NCBI GenBank assembly: GCA_029339505.1
Contig: JAQISU010001239.1
Span: 4,212,501 to 4,276,500 of the forward strand
Reading direction: 5' to 3'
Length of the DNA: 64,000 nucleotides
Origin: Unio delphinus
Taxonomy: Eukaryota; Mollusca; Bivalvia; Unionida; Unionidae
Numbering within the stretch: the stretch's first letter is position 1; every line of letters starts with the position of its first letter. Shown here one piece after another: positions 33,481-45,971 of the stretch. The notes below the pieces were generated by a model. That model had not been told where the DNA came from and made no database searches. It saw nothing but the letters and a program-made list of their open reading frames with translations. The position numbers were made by a program, and so were the translations under genes.

Positions 33481-33994
33481 AGGTACTATATAATCAAAAC
33501 AAAATGGATATCCCTTGTCATCTAGATTGACGAAAAGCGGTGTATCATTGCCATTTTCTCACGAGATATGGGTATAGCATTGTAACCAAAATGTTAATCG
33601 GAAATCATTATGAAAATCAGTGTACAAAGTATTCATTCAAGAAGAATAAAATATTTTTAAAAGAAAAAATGTTGTCTTTCCTTTTAACGTTATTATTTTG
33701 TGCTCTGACCAGGCATGGAAGTATTGATAAAATGTTTGTATTAATGTATCACCTGATGTCACTCAAACCCAAAATATTTGCCAATACAGATGGACCACAT
33801 CCAAAATGTCACTGGTTAAGTGTGTTCATATTATTTATAGGTGCACTGGCACCGTGTTGGATATTCTGGCCTAATAATGAGTAGGGTGTGGTTATTTATG
33901 CTCACATGAGAGGTCAATTGATAAATCTTAACAAAGTTGTAATACTTATAACCTGTTGACTTAAAAAAATTATAATTAGCATAACAAAATTAAT

Positions 33995-34237
33995 AAGGGC
34001 CCCTAGTGGCTTAAAGCGCTCTCTGTTATGGATCATTGCCATCTCACCTCTGTCTGCGTGGGTTCGAGTCTCAGATTCAGCAAATATGGGTATGTGAGAA
34101 AGCTTGTCAGTAGCTTCTTGTGGGTCGGTGGTTCTTTCGGGGGTGGGGGTGTTCCCGGGTTTTCCCCCCACCAATAATACTGGCCGCCATGTATAGCCTA
34201 TCGTGTGTTGAAAAATGGCGTTAAACCCTACAACAAA
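33995..34237 (+). mobile_element. tRNA-derived SINE (family 1), A box damaged
   Basis: Same body and GGCGTTAAACCC tail as 29423-29670. Several bases are lost in the A box (CCTAGTGGCTTAAAGC), while the B box GGTTCGAGTCT is intact. AAAATTAAT at 33986-33994 and 34238-34246 is the likely target duplication. Confidence 0.85.
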
Positions 34238-34249
34238 AAAATTAATGAA

Positions 34250-36095
34250 TATTATGTAGCAAATTATGAAGATGAAATAAACACTGTTGTAGTCTTGATG
34301 AGCATCTGGTCTTGACATGTGTAAATATTTAAAGACAGATGGAACATGGCATTGATTCCCTGGTATTTTCTATATGCAAATATTTGCCTCAGTATGTTTG
34401 GTTTGACTACTTTTACACTGCTGTGGTTTCAAAATTTGTTTGCCTCAAAAATTAATTATTAAACATTTTGTGCTGATTGACAGCTAGTTATAATAAGGCA
34501 TCTTGCATTGAGTCCAGTCAGTGAACTTTTGAATATAAGAGCAATAGCTTTATATTCTTAAAATTGGTAACTTGTGAATTTAATAAACTGAAATATAAAT
34601 CTCAGGTAGGTTGAAATCCCCTTTAAACTAATGATTTTTTGATTAGTAGTAAATTCCCACTCAGAAAATAAATATCTTAAAAATTTGAAATTTTTGGCAA
34701 TATCACACTGACTTCATCATCGACTAATGTTAATCATGTGACGAGTCTGAGTATAGAAATTTACTAACGATCATGAATTATCCCGAGCAAGGAAGGAACT
34801 CTTTCAGTTTTAATCTTTTTCTGGTCCAAATTTAACTTTTTTAGTTTCAACCTGGTCAGATCAAAACTCTTTTATAATTACTGTAAAATTTAAACTAAAG
34901 TATAAAATTGAAGCTTGCAAGTGATTAGATAATGGTCTCTATATAACCAAAGACAATGGTTAATTAAAACCAAAGTTAGAAATATATTACAGATACAACA
35001 AAATCATGTCCCAGATATCATATAACATAACTTTTGAGTTGCTAATGCTATGGACAATTTATTCTAATGTACGAGAACATACCCAATCTCATCATTCTTA
35101 TGTGAAAATGAAAAACCCAGCAAGCCCAAGACCCTTCAAAACTGTCAGTTTGGTTCTAAAGGGTTTAGTTTTGAGAAGTTTAACATATTTTATGACAACT
35201 TAAAGGGTTGGCAAAACAGACAACAGTTAACAATATCTACACTCCATGACATGTTTGACTAAGATAATTATTAACCAATGGGTCTCAATGATCTTGACCT
35301 TTGGTCAAGGTCAGAGGTTTTGAACTGTGCATAAACCATTATTTTCTTTGTGATTTACATTGTCCTTCTGACCCCAACATTGAGGTTACTTGTATGTGCA
35401 AACCATCCACAAAATTTGGTCAAAGAACTCGCTCTGAAAAAGCAAGCTATTTTGAAAAGTCCATTTGTTATAGTGATCAAAATAATTACCCATTTGACAA
35501 ACCACCACCACCCCTTTGGCTTCATGCTTACCCTAAATACAAACCTGCCTACAATGTTGGTCATGGTACATGATCCTGAGATAAAGGTATTATCCCAAAC
35601 TATTTACTTTTCTTTAGTCAAAGTTACATTGATCTTTGACACCTAAATCAACATTTATTCATGCTGAAACCACAAAGTTTGGTTCAGGTCTGTCATGTAA
35701 GACTATTATTGTGTGGAAACCATTTTCCTTTTTTTCAATCACATTTGCCTTGACCTTATGACCCCAACAAGTGATAGTCTGCTTTGTTATCCCAGTACAA
35801 CCATCCACAATGTTTGGACTAGAATGTAGATGTAGAACTAATATCAATTGAAAGATATGATTTTTCCTAATTCTGTCAGTCAGTGGCCTTGACCTTCTAC
35901 CATTTGACTAGGACTTCGATAGACTTCATGCTAACCCGAAATACAAACTACTTACAAAATTAGGCAATAGTGAATGGATGGAGAACTACGAGTTCTTGAC
36001 GTACAAAAATTAAACAGATGAATGGATAGACGGACTTCTTAATATGATGTTCTGTAATAGATTGTTTGCTGTACATTTTTGTTCTTAAACCTTCT
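34250..36095. other. Intergenic DNA with a diverged long repeat at about 35280-36000
   Basis: Between 35280 and 36000, motifs recur about 390-400 bases apart: CTTCTGACCCCAACATTGAG with CAAACCATCCACAAAATTTG, and CATGCTTACCCTAAATACAAAC with its counterpart near 35928. TGACCTT hexamers are frequent. No conserved ORF. The rest is featureless. Confidence 0.5.
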
Positions 36096-36099
36096 ATCT

Positions 36100-36460
36100 T
36101 TTTAGATGATGAATCTACAGGATCAGATGATATCTATTATCGAAACACTTACCTGACATGACACTAGTACATTGCTAAACAGTTTGAATAAAATTTTGGA
36201 AACTAGCAAATTCCCCCAGTCTTGGCAAGGAGCAATGGGGTTATAAGTACCCAAAACTGGAAAGGACCAAATCAACCTTTCCAGCTTTCATCTCGTAGCA
36301 TTAAAAAGCTGTATTTGCAAAACCATTGAATGAATGATAAATTATCAATTGCCTTGGTATTTTGAATCCAACAAAGTAATTAGATGTTCAGTATGGATTC
36401 AGATGTCAGAGAACTTCAATACACCATCTTGTCAGTGACTCTAGAACTTTAAAAATTGGG
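36100..36460 (+). pseudogene. Decayed non-LTR retrotransposon (Jockey-like LINE) reverse-transcriptase fragment
   Basis: Readable pieces in shifting frames follow the order of a LINE reverse transcriptase: STGSDDIYYR (compare SPGPDGI), LETSKFPQSWQGA, LKSCICKTIE with a stop and then MINYQLPWYFESNK, and finally VQYGFRCQRTSIHHLV (compare QxGFRxxRST..HL). Several stops and frame changes make it long dead. No YADD box or 3' tail is seen, and the ends are indistinct. Confidence 0.75.
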
Positions 36461-36469
36461 ATCAAAGCA

Positions 36470-38290
36470 AAAAAAGCAAAAACTTGCACTGGTATATTCT
36501 GCTACTTGTAGACCTATTATACTGACAATTCGAGGGAATGTACTGCAAGACAGAAACCTAGTTTTATTGTGTAAGTATATACCTCATAGTACAGTAATGA
36601 TAAACGGATAACTTCAAATCTTGTAGCACTACTGTAACGAGTACATGATTAAATAGGGAAAAAACAAATAGTAATACACATATACGGGAAAAAATAAAAA
36701 TAGTCTTACTTTAGTCATAACCTGAGAATGGACAGTTGGATGTTACTAGTACATACATGTATTCCGTAGGAAAATTTGTAAAGGGGCATAACTTTGTAAA
36801 AAAAACATTATCACATAGTGATCTCTACTTTTTTTCTGAGGCTCTTTCAAAACAGACCAACTCTAACATGGCTTTCTTGCCTTGTTTCATACTTTTAATT
36901 TTTACTATTTTTTTGTCCCCTGAAGAACACTATTCCTCTTGTGCAGCAATCTTTGCACTGCAAGGGGGGGGGGGGGGTTACTATGCATCTTAAAATGGGG
37001 GTTCCAATGCAGTGACACAAGATGCGGAAGATTCAAAGCTGTTGAACAAATTAAGCTGGCACTAGTGTACAGGAAAATTATTTATTCCTCTGAAATAATT
37101 ATTGTGCAAAATGTAAAATCCTTTGCTCCAAGGCAAATAACACTTTAAAAATAATATGCAAGAATGCAGTCACTGATGACAGAGTGAATATGAAACTAAA
37201 TACCAAAGATAAAGAAACAAGTCATGTCAAAATAGATCATAAAGTAATTTTTTCATTTGCTATCAGTACCACAATTTTGAATTCGGTAGTCACAATGACA
37301 GGTAATACTGTGACGGATAATACTGTCTAGTCTTGAGTTTAAATGTAACATCCAGTGATTCTGATTGGCTGAACTTTAAGTCTGACTAATAAAATTGACC
37401 AATCAGACATCTCAAGTCTAGACTTAACTTAAGACTTATACTGGTGAACTTATGGCCTGGTTAGCAAAAATGAAAGTCATTCAACTTGTTAAAATGGTTT
37501 GTAAATGTCCTTTAAACAAGTGCAATGTAAGATTTTATCTACAAACCAAGAAAATGTGCCAGGTGTTTTTCTTTCTGTTTAATAAACCTAGAATAAAGCA
37601 TAATACATGTAGAAAAAACATGAACTGCATTCAGTAATACTGAATGTTATACTAGGCGTGACATCATGATAATGTATATTACACATATTTTACATGTGTA
37701 ATATCTAAAATATTAAACAGGTTTATAAAACATGATATAAATCACAAGATATAATTTATATTTTTAGCCCATTATGAAGAAGTAAACCATACCAAAGCAC
37801 TGCATGATCTATACAGCTGAGTAAATGCATAGACTCTAAAGAAGTAACAAACACGTTTCCTCTTTGTAACACTGTCAATGAAAGTCAGAAAGTACTTAAC
37901 ATAAGTGTGGGTACCATATACTAAGTTATGATGCAACAAAGTTGTGAATTTAATGCAAAAACAGAGTATTTTATGATGTAAACCACATAATACTTTATAT
38001 TCATGAGCCAAGAACTGAAAAATAATTTAAACGGCAACAATAAACTGTGACCTATTTGATGGGATGTGTTTTATGTTACAAAAGGGACAGCAGTATACTG
38101 AGTGTTGTTATAGCAAGGGTCCATTGTATATACATAACTTCCGTGCCATTTCTAACTATGATGGTGAAGACACTGACCTGATTTCTGATTTAAATATATA
38201 TATATATATAAAAAAAAGACAGATTTGAAGACAATTTTAAATAGAATTATTATGACAACAGAAAAAATTAGTGTGGAGTTCTGAAAATAA
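36470..38290. other. Intergenic DNA with two foldbacks
   Basis: 37324-37437 folds back: AGTCTTGAGTTTAA and GATTCTGATTGGCTG pair with GACCAATCAGACATC and TTAACTTAAGACT. ATATTACACAT and ATGTGTAATAT (37676-37704) form an 11-bp perfect hairpin. AGCAAGGGTCCATTGTA at about 38113 resembles a lone pogo terminus. A 15-base G run lies at 36964. No gene supported. Confidence 0.55.
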
Positions 38291-38299
38291 AATTACCTG

Positions 38300-38940
38300 A
38301 AAAATGACATTTTCATTAGTGAAATACCAAATGCGCCTTCTTTTAAACTTAGCTCGGCTGCAAATAACACAGACCCGGATATGCCATCACAATGTATGGG
38401 CAAATCAGGGTCTATATTGCTTGCTGTACTGATTTCTCCTAAAAGACTGCAGAGACCCAGTTCGATATGATAAATGCACAAACATAGGATAATATATGTA
38501 TATGCATGTGATAAAGGTATTTCCTACATCACCACAAAGATGGATCTCTGATGGACTGTTGTGTCTGTGCTTTCTGCAAATTCCATGAAAATGGGTAGCT
38601 TATAAAAAATAGAGCATTTCACAGTGCTCAACTAATTTGTAATTGTTGCTCTGCACACAGAAAGTTTATTTTTCACTAATGTATCTGAAATATAACAATG
38701 TAGCTTAAATCATCCCATGAATCAATCCACAGCAGATAAAATAATTACCGTATAAACTCTTATAAATCATCAATAATGCAATGATCTGCCATTACATAAA
38801 GAACCAGCAGAGCAGGGTCTATGTTTCTGTTTTTTTATACAGATATTCTTAACTACACAGATCAAGATCTGCCAGTTCATTATGAAACAGCAGATCTGGG
38901 TGTGCTTAGTTTGCAGTTCAGCTTAACTTGTGAGCATATA
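38300..38940. repeat. Dispersed repeat with CAGATCTGGGTCTGTGCAG-type motifs
   Basis: ACAGACCCGGATATGCCATC, CAGATCAAGATCTGCCAGTTC and CAGATCTGGGTGTGC occur here in both orientations. Related copies lie at 40540-40650 and 48055-48205. The inverted motifs suggest a MITE-like family, but the ends are not resolved. Confidence 0.5.
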
Positions 38941-38977
38941 CAGTAACTTTATCTTCCTAAAAGTTGATACAGTTCCT

Positions 38978-39270
38978 GACCGCTCCAGTGGCCATGTGGT
39001 TAAAGCATTCACCATGAATGTGGGAGGTTGTGGGTTTTTAAGTCATGCCAAATAATCACAGAAATGGTACTAACAGCTGATTCGTTAGGCCCTCAGCATT
39101 AAGAGGTTAGTGTTAGGACTGGTGTCAGAATAATGTGACTGGGTTGACATCATGCTACATGACTGTGATGTGATGTACCAGTGTAAGGCATCCATGGAAA
39201 CTGCCACATTGCAGACATTGTAGAGATATGACTGAATTTTTTTAAAGCTACATTAAAAATCTAAATCACA
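38978..39270 (+). mobile_element. tRNA-derived SINE (family 2), B box decayed
   Basis: Shares with 16691-16990 the TGTGGTTAAAGCATTC head, GTTAGTGTTAGGACTGGTGT, AATGTGACTGGGT and GAAACTGCCACATTGCAG. Its B box (GGGTTTTTAAGTC) is mutated, so it is unlikely to be transcribed by RNA polymerase III. Confidence 0.85.
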
Positions 39271-39924
39271 CACTGATACAGTTCCTTTTAATGGTATTTA
39301 GCAGTTCTAATTACTGCATATTACGGGCTGCTGACATTTCCTTTAATGAGACCGATTTAAACTGCTTAATTTACATTAACTTGTGAGGTGAAGCCTAAAA
39401 CTGTACAGCAAAGTTCCACCCCATCACCAATAAAATGCAACTGTACTTTGACCATGGCAGGGTCAGCAACAATAAATACAGATGGTAGGTATATAGAGTC
39501 CAGATTAACACTTATGCCGTAATTCAAATACATTTAATATTATGAAAAAGCAAAAACCCTAATCCTACCCTCACCCTAATCATAACAGATTAAAATAAAT
39601 ACATTTATTATTTAGAGACAGAAAGACAAATGAATTAAAACATCAAGGGTAATGATGAGAAAATATGTTGAATTTGGTATATTGTTAACAACTTTACTTT
39701 CTGAAACTTATTGGGTCCATTTAAAAACCACAATCTGCAAATTCTAAACAGGTGAAGAAATAAATAATATTGCATTTACTCTGTATCATTTCCTTACACA
39801 AAGTTCTATAATTTTCAGCCACAGCTTATGTGCAACAGTAAAAATAAAATAAAAATTCATACAAAATTATCACTATCATGACCAGGACTTTTTGGAATAT
39901 CTCTGATCCAAGGGCTTCTGCACT

Positions 39925-40455
39925 TATAACCATTTCCTCATGTACAATACTCAAACTTTAACACTTTTCTCATTCATAATACTCACACTAGTAACACTTT
40001 CCTCACTTAAACACTCATCACTTATAAAGTTTCCTTATTTATACCACTGTCCTCACTTATACTACTTTCCTCACTTATAACACTTTCCTTATTTATTCCA
40101 ATGTCCTCACTTATACTACTTTCCTCACTTATAACACTTTCCTTATTTATTCCACTGTCCTCACTTAAACCACTTTCCTCACTTATAACAATTTCCTTAT
40201 TTATTCCACTGTCCTCACTTATACCACTTTCTTCACTTATAACACTTTCCTTATTTATTCCACTGTCCTCACTTATACCACTTTCTTCACTTATAACACT
40301 TTCCTTATTTATACCACTGTCCTCACATTTAACACTTTCCTTATTTATACCACAGTCCTCACATTTAACTCATCACTTATAATACTTTCCTTTTTATACC
40401 ACTTTCCTCACTTATACCACTTTACTTATTTATACCACTTTCTTCACTTACAATA
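39925..40455. repeat. 18-bp minisatellite organised in 54-bp triplets
   Basis: Units like CTTATAACACTTTCCTTA, TTTATTCCACTGTCCTCA and CTTATACCACTTTCCTCA alternate as a 54-bp higher-order unit, most regular at 40040-40330. The apparent Leu/Ser-rich ORF at 40101-40382 is a by-product. Confidence 0.93.
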
Positions 40456-41767
40456 TTCCCATGAAATGCATAAAAATTAAGAAGTCATAGACCATGTATA
40501 TTTATCTGTAAGTCGAATATAGCCATAAACTGCACATATCCTAATGTACCATCACACTATATACATGCAGATCTGAGTCTGTGCAGTATGGTAGGAGTAC
40601 ACTGATCCGGATCTGCTTGCACATTATGTAACTGGAGATCAGTGTTAAACTGGTCTGTAGTTTACCCCCCCCCCCCCCCCTCCATAAGCAGGTACAGATA
40701 GTATACATTTATATTTAGCAGCATTTATATTTAAAGTATTATATGAAAAGTGCTTACAGGAATCTCCAGAAAATAGCTGTTATTATTAGGCAGTTTTAAC
40801 ACTGGAGATTACTTTATCTACAGTAATAAGTGTTCCATTGAACATGGTGTCTTGCCTGCATCCTGGCAATGACATTTCTCTGCATCTGATTTGCAAAAGT
40901 GTTAACACAACTTTATACATTGATGATGCTACTTTTGTTGCCTCTGGAAAAATGAAACCTGTATCTCGTTATGTAGGCGAGACAAAAAGATTAAAAAATT
41001 TTCTCTTATAAAAAGCTCATGCTACTCATTTTTGTAATCCAAAATATATATACCCCAAAATACTTAAGGTTTAAATTGGATGATCTGCTTATGTTTGTAC
41101 TCAAAACCTAAATTCTATAAACTTAAATGAGAAATACATAATACACTTCTGAATCTCATTTAAACAAAAACTTTTTATTTAAATCAACATCTTTCAAGAT
41201 AAAAAGACATGGCAAATTTTCATAAGAAATGTTATAGTTTATGAGTTGTTCTTCACTACAACAAATATCGTCAATGGTCCTAAGTTCGTCATGGCAGCAA
41301 ATTCTGATGATTCTTGTGTGATTCTCATGTCAAAGCTGACCGCTCATTTCAAGCCATTCTGCAGTTGTCAATCTCTGATTCCCCTGGAAATTTTGGCAAG
41401 ATGTGCTTTAAACAGGAAAAAAAAAAAAGTTTTATAATACGAATAATCACCCTTCAGCACAATTTCATTGAAAACAAATAGCAAAGCCTCCGTAATGCCC
41501 AAGAAATTTATACAGGAGATATTTACAACTAGGTCACATTGTCTGTTCCAGTTTATAATCTCTACCATCTTTGCTAGCCAAGGTTCCAATATGTTAACCT
41601 ATCTACACCTTGGCTGATATTTCAGTGATTTGGGCCTGTGAATTGCATTTGATGTGGTGGCAAATACAACACAACTGTAATGGCTTCTCTCTGGCATGTA
41701 TTTATAGTTTCGATGTTAAATTTACAAAGTAGCCTTATGAGGTCAGTTTCCTTCATCATTTTTGACA
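40456..41767. other. Intergenic DNA, nothing firm
   Basis: Contains a copy of the CAGATCTGAGTCTGTGCAG dispersed repeat at 40565-40640 and a 17-base C run at 40665. No gene supported. Confidence 0.5.
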
Positions 41768-41769
41768 TA

Positions 41770-42676
41770 CAGTGGGGCCTTGACTTACGAGTGTCCCAAC
41801 TAACGAGTTTTTTGAGATACGAGTCGTCTCTCGGCCAATTTTTTGCTTTGAGTTGCGAGCTAAAATTCGGGTTACAAGCCAGCTTCAGATACCCCACCGC
41901 TAGTTGGTGCAGCGAACGTCACATTGAACACATGAACATCCGCCAAGCATCCCGTGTCTCACTCATTCACTTTAAGCGGTCAGCTTGCAGTGGAAGCATT
42001 AGTGTTGTGCTCGCATTTGTGCTTGCGGTTATTTTGCAAAGAAGCAGATGATATGCATTGAATTAAAGAAAGAAATTATGGAAAAACATGACCAAGGTGT
42101 GCGTGTAGTCGACTTGACGAAGCAGTACGAGCGTAGCACTTCCACGATCTGCACCATACTGAAGCAGAAGAAGTCAATAAAGGCTATCACGCTAGCCAAG
42201 GGCGTTAAAATAATTAATAAACAGCAGACATATCTCCATGAAAATATGGAGAAGCTGCTGATGGTGGGTTGACGGAGAAGCAGCTCGCCGAAGATACCGT
42301 GACGGAGGCTATAATCTGCGAGAAGGCATGAGCTATTTACGCTGATTTGCTACAGGTTCTCTACCTTCCACCCAACATCACCCCTATCCTGCAGCCCATG
42401 GACCAGCAGGTGATTTCTAATTTCAAGAAGCTCTTTACCAATCACCTGTTCTGACGCGGATTTGAGGTGACGGAGAGCACAAACCTCAACCTTAGAGTTC
42501 TGGAAAGACCACTATAACATCAGGATATGCTTCAGAATTATTGATATTGCGGTGGTTTTGGAGGTCCGAAATGGATTAATTCCATTTCAATGGGGAAAAT
42601 GGATTTGACATACGAGTAATTTGAGTTACGAGCTCCGTCACGGAACGAATTAAACTTGTAAGTCAAGGCCCCACTG
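41770..42676 (+). mobile_element. Tigger/pogo-type DNA transposon, internally deleted
   Basis: Perfect 19-bp termini CAGTGGGGCCTTGACTTAC are in inverted orientation, flanked by TA on both sides (41768-41769 and 42677-42678), as in the Tc1/mariner-pogo group. Inside, 42048-42272 encodes a CENP-B-type helix-turn-helix (EIMEKHDQGVRVVDLTKQYE) that ends early. About 42350-42450 encodes the far end of the DDE domain (LPPNITPILQPMDQ), and then stops follow. Most of the catalytic core between is missing, so it is a 907-bp deletion derivative. Confidence 0.92.
42048..42272 (+). pseudogene. Tigger transposase N-terminal fragment
   Basis: 74 codons carrying the CENP-B N-terminal helix-turn-helix (VVDLTKQYERSTSTICTILK), followed by a stop. 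The DNA-binding half is readable, but the catalytic half is reduced to a remnant near 42350-42450. Not functional as a transposase. Confidence 0.85.
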
Positions 42677-43354
42677 TATGTACAATGCACCAATGTTACA
42701 CACCATTGGTCAGTTGGCATTACATACTAAGGGAGGTAACTCATGAAATCCAATGGATGTTGCTGGGACAAAGAACTGAAATATCTGATCAACCTGCCAA
42801 TGCGCAGACAAGTTAACATATCAGAACCTTGGCTAGTGAAGATGATTACCTACTCACAGCTCAGTGGTGATGAATTTAGTACCAAGTGTAAAAACTAAAA
42901 CATAAACTGAGAAAATATGAACACATACATAATAACAAACTAAATTAGTTACTGCAATTGGAAGGTTCCATCTAAATATTTAATCCAATCCATTTATATA
43001 TTTTTAAATTTATAATAAATAGTTTTCTTACTTGAATTAAATGTACTCATTTTTCAAAACACTATAGTTTTGATGGTTTAAACAGATTGGTTGTCTGAGT
43101 AATTATAATACATTTTATTTATGTATTCAATGCTCAAGTTGTGACAAAGTGTACAAGCAACACTTCTGCAAGTCAACTATAAACACAATTTGTTTGGTAT
43201 GCCCTTACTGTCAAACTACTTCACCCAGAAATAGTGTTACAAACTTTTAACTCTGTATCAGTTGATTTAAAGACTTGTGTTATATTGTAAACTCAGGATA
43301 AATAAACAATTTTACTTCAACTTGTTGTTTTGAGGTTAACACCAATTATGAATG

Positions 43355-43551
43355 CATGTTATACATGGCAGCCAGTATAACTGGTGGAGGAAGAGCAATA
43401 CAATACCTTGGTAACACTGACTCACAGGAAGCTAGTGGAAGTTTTCTCACATACCTACATTGACAGAGCCTTAGACTTGAACCCACATGAAGAGATGTGA
43501 GAAGGCAATGATTGGTGAAGGCATGTGCTTTAGACCACGCTGCCATCTTGT
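43355..43551 (-). mobile_element. tRNA-derived SINE (family 1), diverged copy lacking the tail end
   Basis: Read on the - strand it has the TGGTCTAAAGC head, a B box (GGTTCAAGTCT) and the GTATGTGAGAAA/CTTCC..CCACCAGT body. The GTTAAACCC tail is not recognisable. It is the most diverged of the five copies. Confidence 0.75.
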
Positions 43552-43971
43552 GCCCACACCTTATGTTTAACTGACATTATCTTAACCTGAACATTTTGAG
43601 AATGCATGTCAAAACTTGGATTAAAAAACTTAGGACTGTCAAGAGTATAAATATAAAGCAAAGGATAAATGTAAATTGTTTTATGGTAATGTTGAAAAAA
43701 ACAACTATACATTGTTTTTATCAAAAATATCTACTAGAAATTAATTAATTTGCATGGGTATGTATTTCTCTGGCTTTGTGAAGATCTTTCATAGGGTTCT
43801 ACAATTTTGAGCTTGAGGGTGTAATGAAATCCACAAAATTGATACAGCATGAATAGGAAATATAAATGTAAAGTATCTTGCATGCCTTTTGAAAAGTCTT
43901 TGTATGATTTTTAAAAAACCCTTACACAAAACTGAAGCAATACATCATATCTGATGTAATACACATGTCTG

Positions 43972-44224
43972 TTGTTGTTGTTGTTGGGTTTAACGCCATT
44001 TTTTTCGCACAAGATAGGCTATACGTGGCGGCCAATATTATTGGTAGAGGAAGAACCCCGAGAAAACCCCCGGAAAGAACCACTGACCCACGAGAAACTA
44101 CTGACAAGCTTTCTCACATAACTACATTAGCAGAATCTTAGACTCAAACCCACACAGACAGAGGTGAGATGGCAGTGATCCGTAACGGAGAGTGCTTTAG
44201 ACCACTCGGCCACTCAGGGCCCCT
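43972..44224 (-). mobile_element. tRNA-derived SINE (family 1), nearly full copy
   Basis: Reverse orientation: GGGGCCCTGAGTGGCCGAG at the head, B box GGTTTGAGTCT, tail GGCGTTAAACCC followed by (AAC)n. CATGTCTGTTG on the left and CATGCCTATTG on the right may be an aged target duplication, with part of the left copy overlapping the (AAC) tail. Confidence 0.88.
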
Positions 44225-45971
44225 CATGCCTATTGTAATAATCTCACAATCATCTTTTTGGTTGAAACTCGGGGGATAAAATATTCCTGCTGAGTGCAAG
44301 TTTTTCAATCTCAGCATGCCCTGCTTGTGATAAACAGCTACAATACTCCACCTAGAAAAACACTAACTTACTACTACACATGCCTGATGTCTTGTTAGCA
44401 CTTAACTCCATTGGTCAATCAGCCAAAATTAGATTTGTGTTTGTAAATACATTTGCTCTGCTACAGAACAAAAAACTTAAATTTGAAAGATAAAAATATT
44501 GAGAAAAATCTGAAAAATTTATATAACGACATAAAAATAATATCATATATTTACAAATACAAATGTGCATACAAAATTTCATCTGTATACTTCAAACAGC
44601 TTTTGCTTAATGAATCTTAAAAGAATTTAAGATTTTTTAACATAAAAAAAATGTCCAAGTTCAAACATTAAAAAAAATGTGTTCAAAATTGAAACAAACG
44701 TTATAATGGTCTGCAAATCAACATTGGTCAATTATTTAAAATACAATTAAACCTCCAAAATCTCATTTTCAACTTTAATTTTTGCCCAATCGTCCTAACA
44801 AGGTTAATAATACAAAAGACTAAGTTCATACAGTTTTAAAAAAATGTGAAATAAACACCTAAATACTGCTTTTTATGGCCTGAAAATCTAATGGTTTTTA
44901 ATTAATCATACTAATAGAGCTTTTAACAAAAAGTTTGTCATTATAAAAAAAAAAAACGAAATAAATTGCTGTATCTGGATAATTGATCAAGTGGTATACA
45001 TAAGGGTACAAGTATGCTAGCTAAATTTTGTTCGTCCATGTCAAGCGACTTTTACATACTTTCATTTTTGTAGCATCTTTGGATGGATGGATAAAAGGGC
45101 AGACATGATCAAATTATGATACTTCTGCTGCATACATCCAACATTTACTTTATTCAACTTGACCAGTTTGGGAGAAACAATGCACTTTCTAATGTGAAGA
45201 GTTACAAATGTAGACAAAGTGACCAAACTCTTTTGTTCTATCTAATTGGATTATTCTTCGTATCATTTCTTATTACTTTCTATGATGAGCTTAATTTATG
45301 CTAGGCCATTTGCCTGAGACTTGTGAAACATGTTGCATGACTAGTAGAATTTTGCTTAAAGCTAGTCCATTGGAACAGTGACAAAATAGATAAATCCCAC
45401 TCCATCGAGTTAGGGCAACAAACTCTAAAAATAACTGACTTCCCAGGATATAACTAATTATATTCCTGGTCATGTATATGTTTGATTTTTGCACACAAAT
45501 GCAATATTTAAGCATCTTAATAACCAGAGCTAAATTAGATATCATGTGACTGGCTACAGAGTATTGCAAATGGCTGCCATCACAAGATACCACAAACTCT
45601 GCATGCATAATGTACCACAATTTTCAAGGCACTAGGTTTTCTGGGATTTCTAAAATCTCCTAGGCATAAGTTATTTTTGATCCCACACTAGTTTTTGGGC
45701 AAGTGAACAAATCTAGAAGGTGCTGATTCCTACAATCTCAAAATATTTACCCCAAAAATAATCTTTCTGGTGCAGAATATAGGCATTACATTAAATATTA
45801 TATTGTACCAAATGTCCTGCATTGCATATCAGGTACGTTTTAACCTTCTGTGAATTTACATGAGATTTTTAACTTGGAAGGTAATATTTGTGTTTCTTTC
45901 TATATTTTTTTTTTAGATAAATAGAGACAGTAAATTATTTATGTCCACTGGTGGTGCTTTTATGTGATGAG
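44225..45971. other. Probable 3' flank and 3' UTR of the PR/PLAG-finger gene
   Basis: AT-rich and repeat-poor. ORFs at 45116-45304 and 45291-45620 show no family signature. The part next to 45971 should be the 3' UTR of the - strand gene. Confidence 0.45.
45149..45154 (-). promoter_or_regulatory. Candidate polyadenylation signal for the PR/PLAG-finger gene
   Basis: AATAAA on the - strand, 818 bases past the stop, the nearest I find. Weak support only. Confidence 0.2.

Noticed and set aside
33540..33884. 114-residue + strand ORF in intergenic DNA
   Set aside because: No recognisable domain, low-complexity Lys/Phe content and no splice or promoter support.
40101..40382. Leu/Ser-rich ORF resembling a hydrophobic peptide
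   Set aside because: Encoded by an 18/54-bp repeat only.
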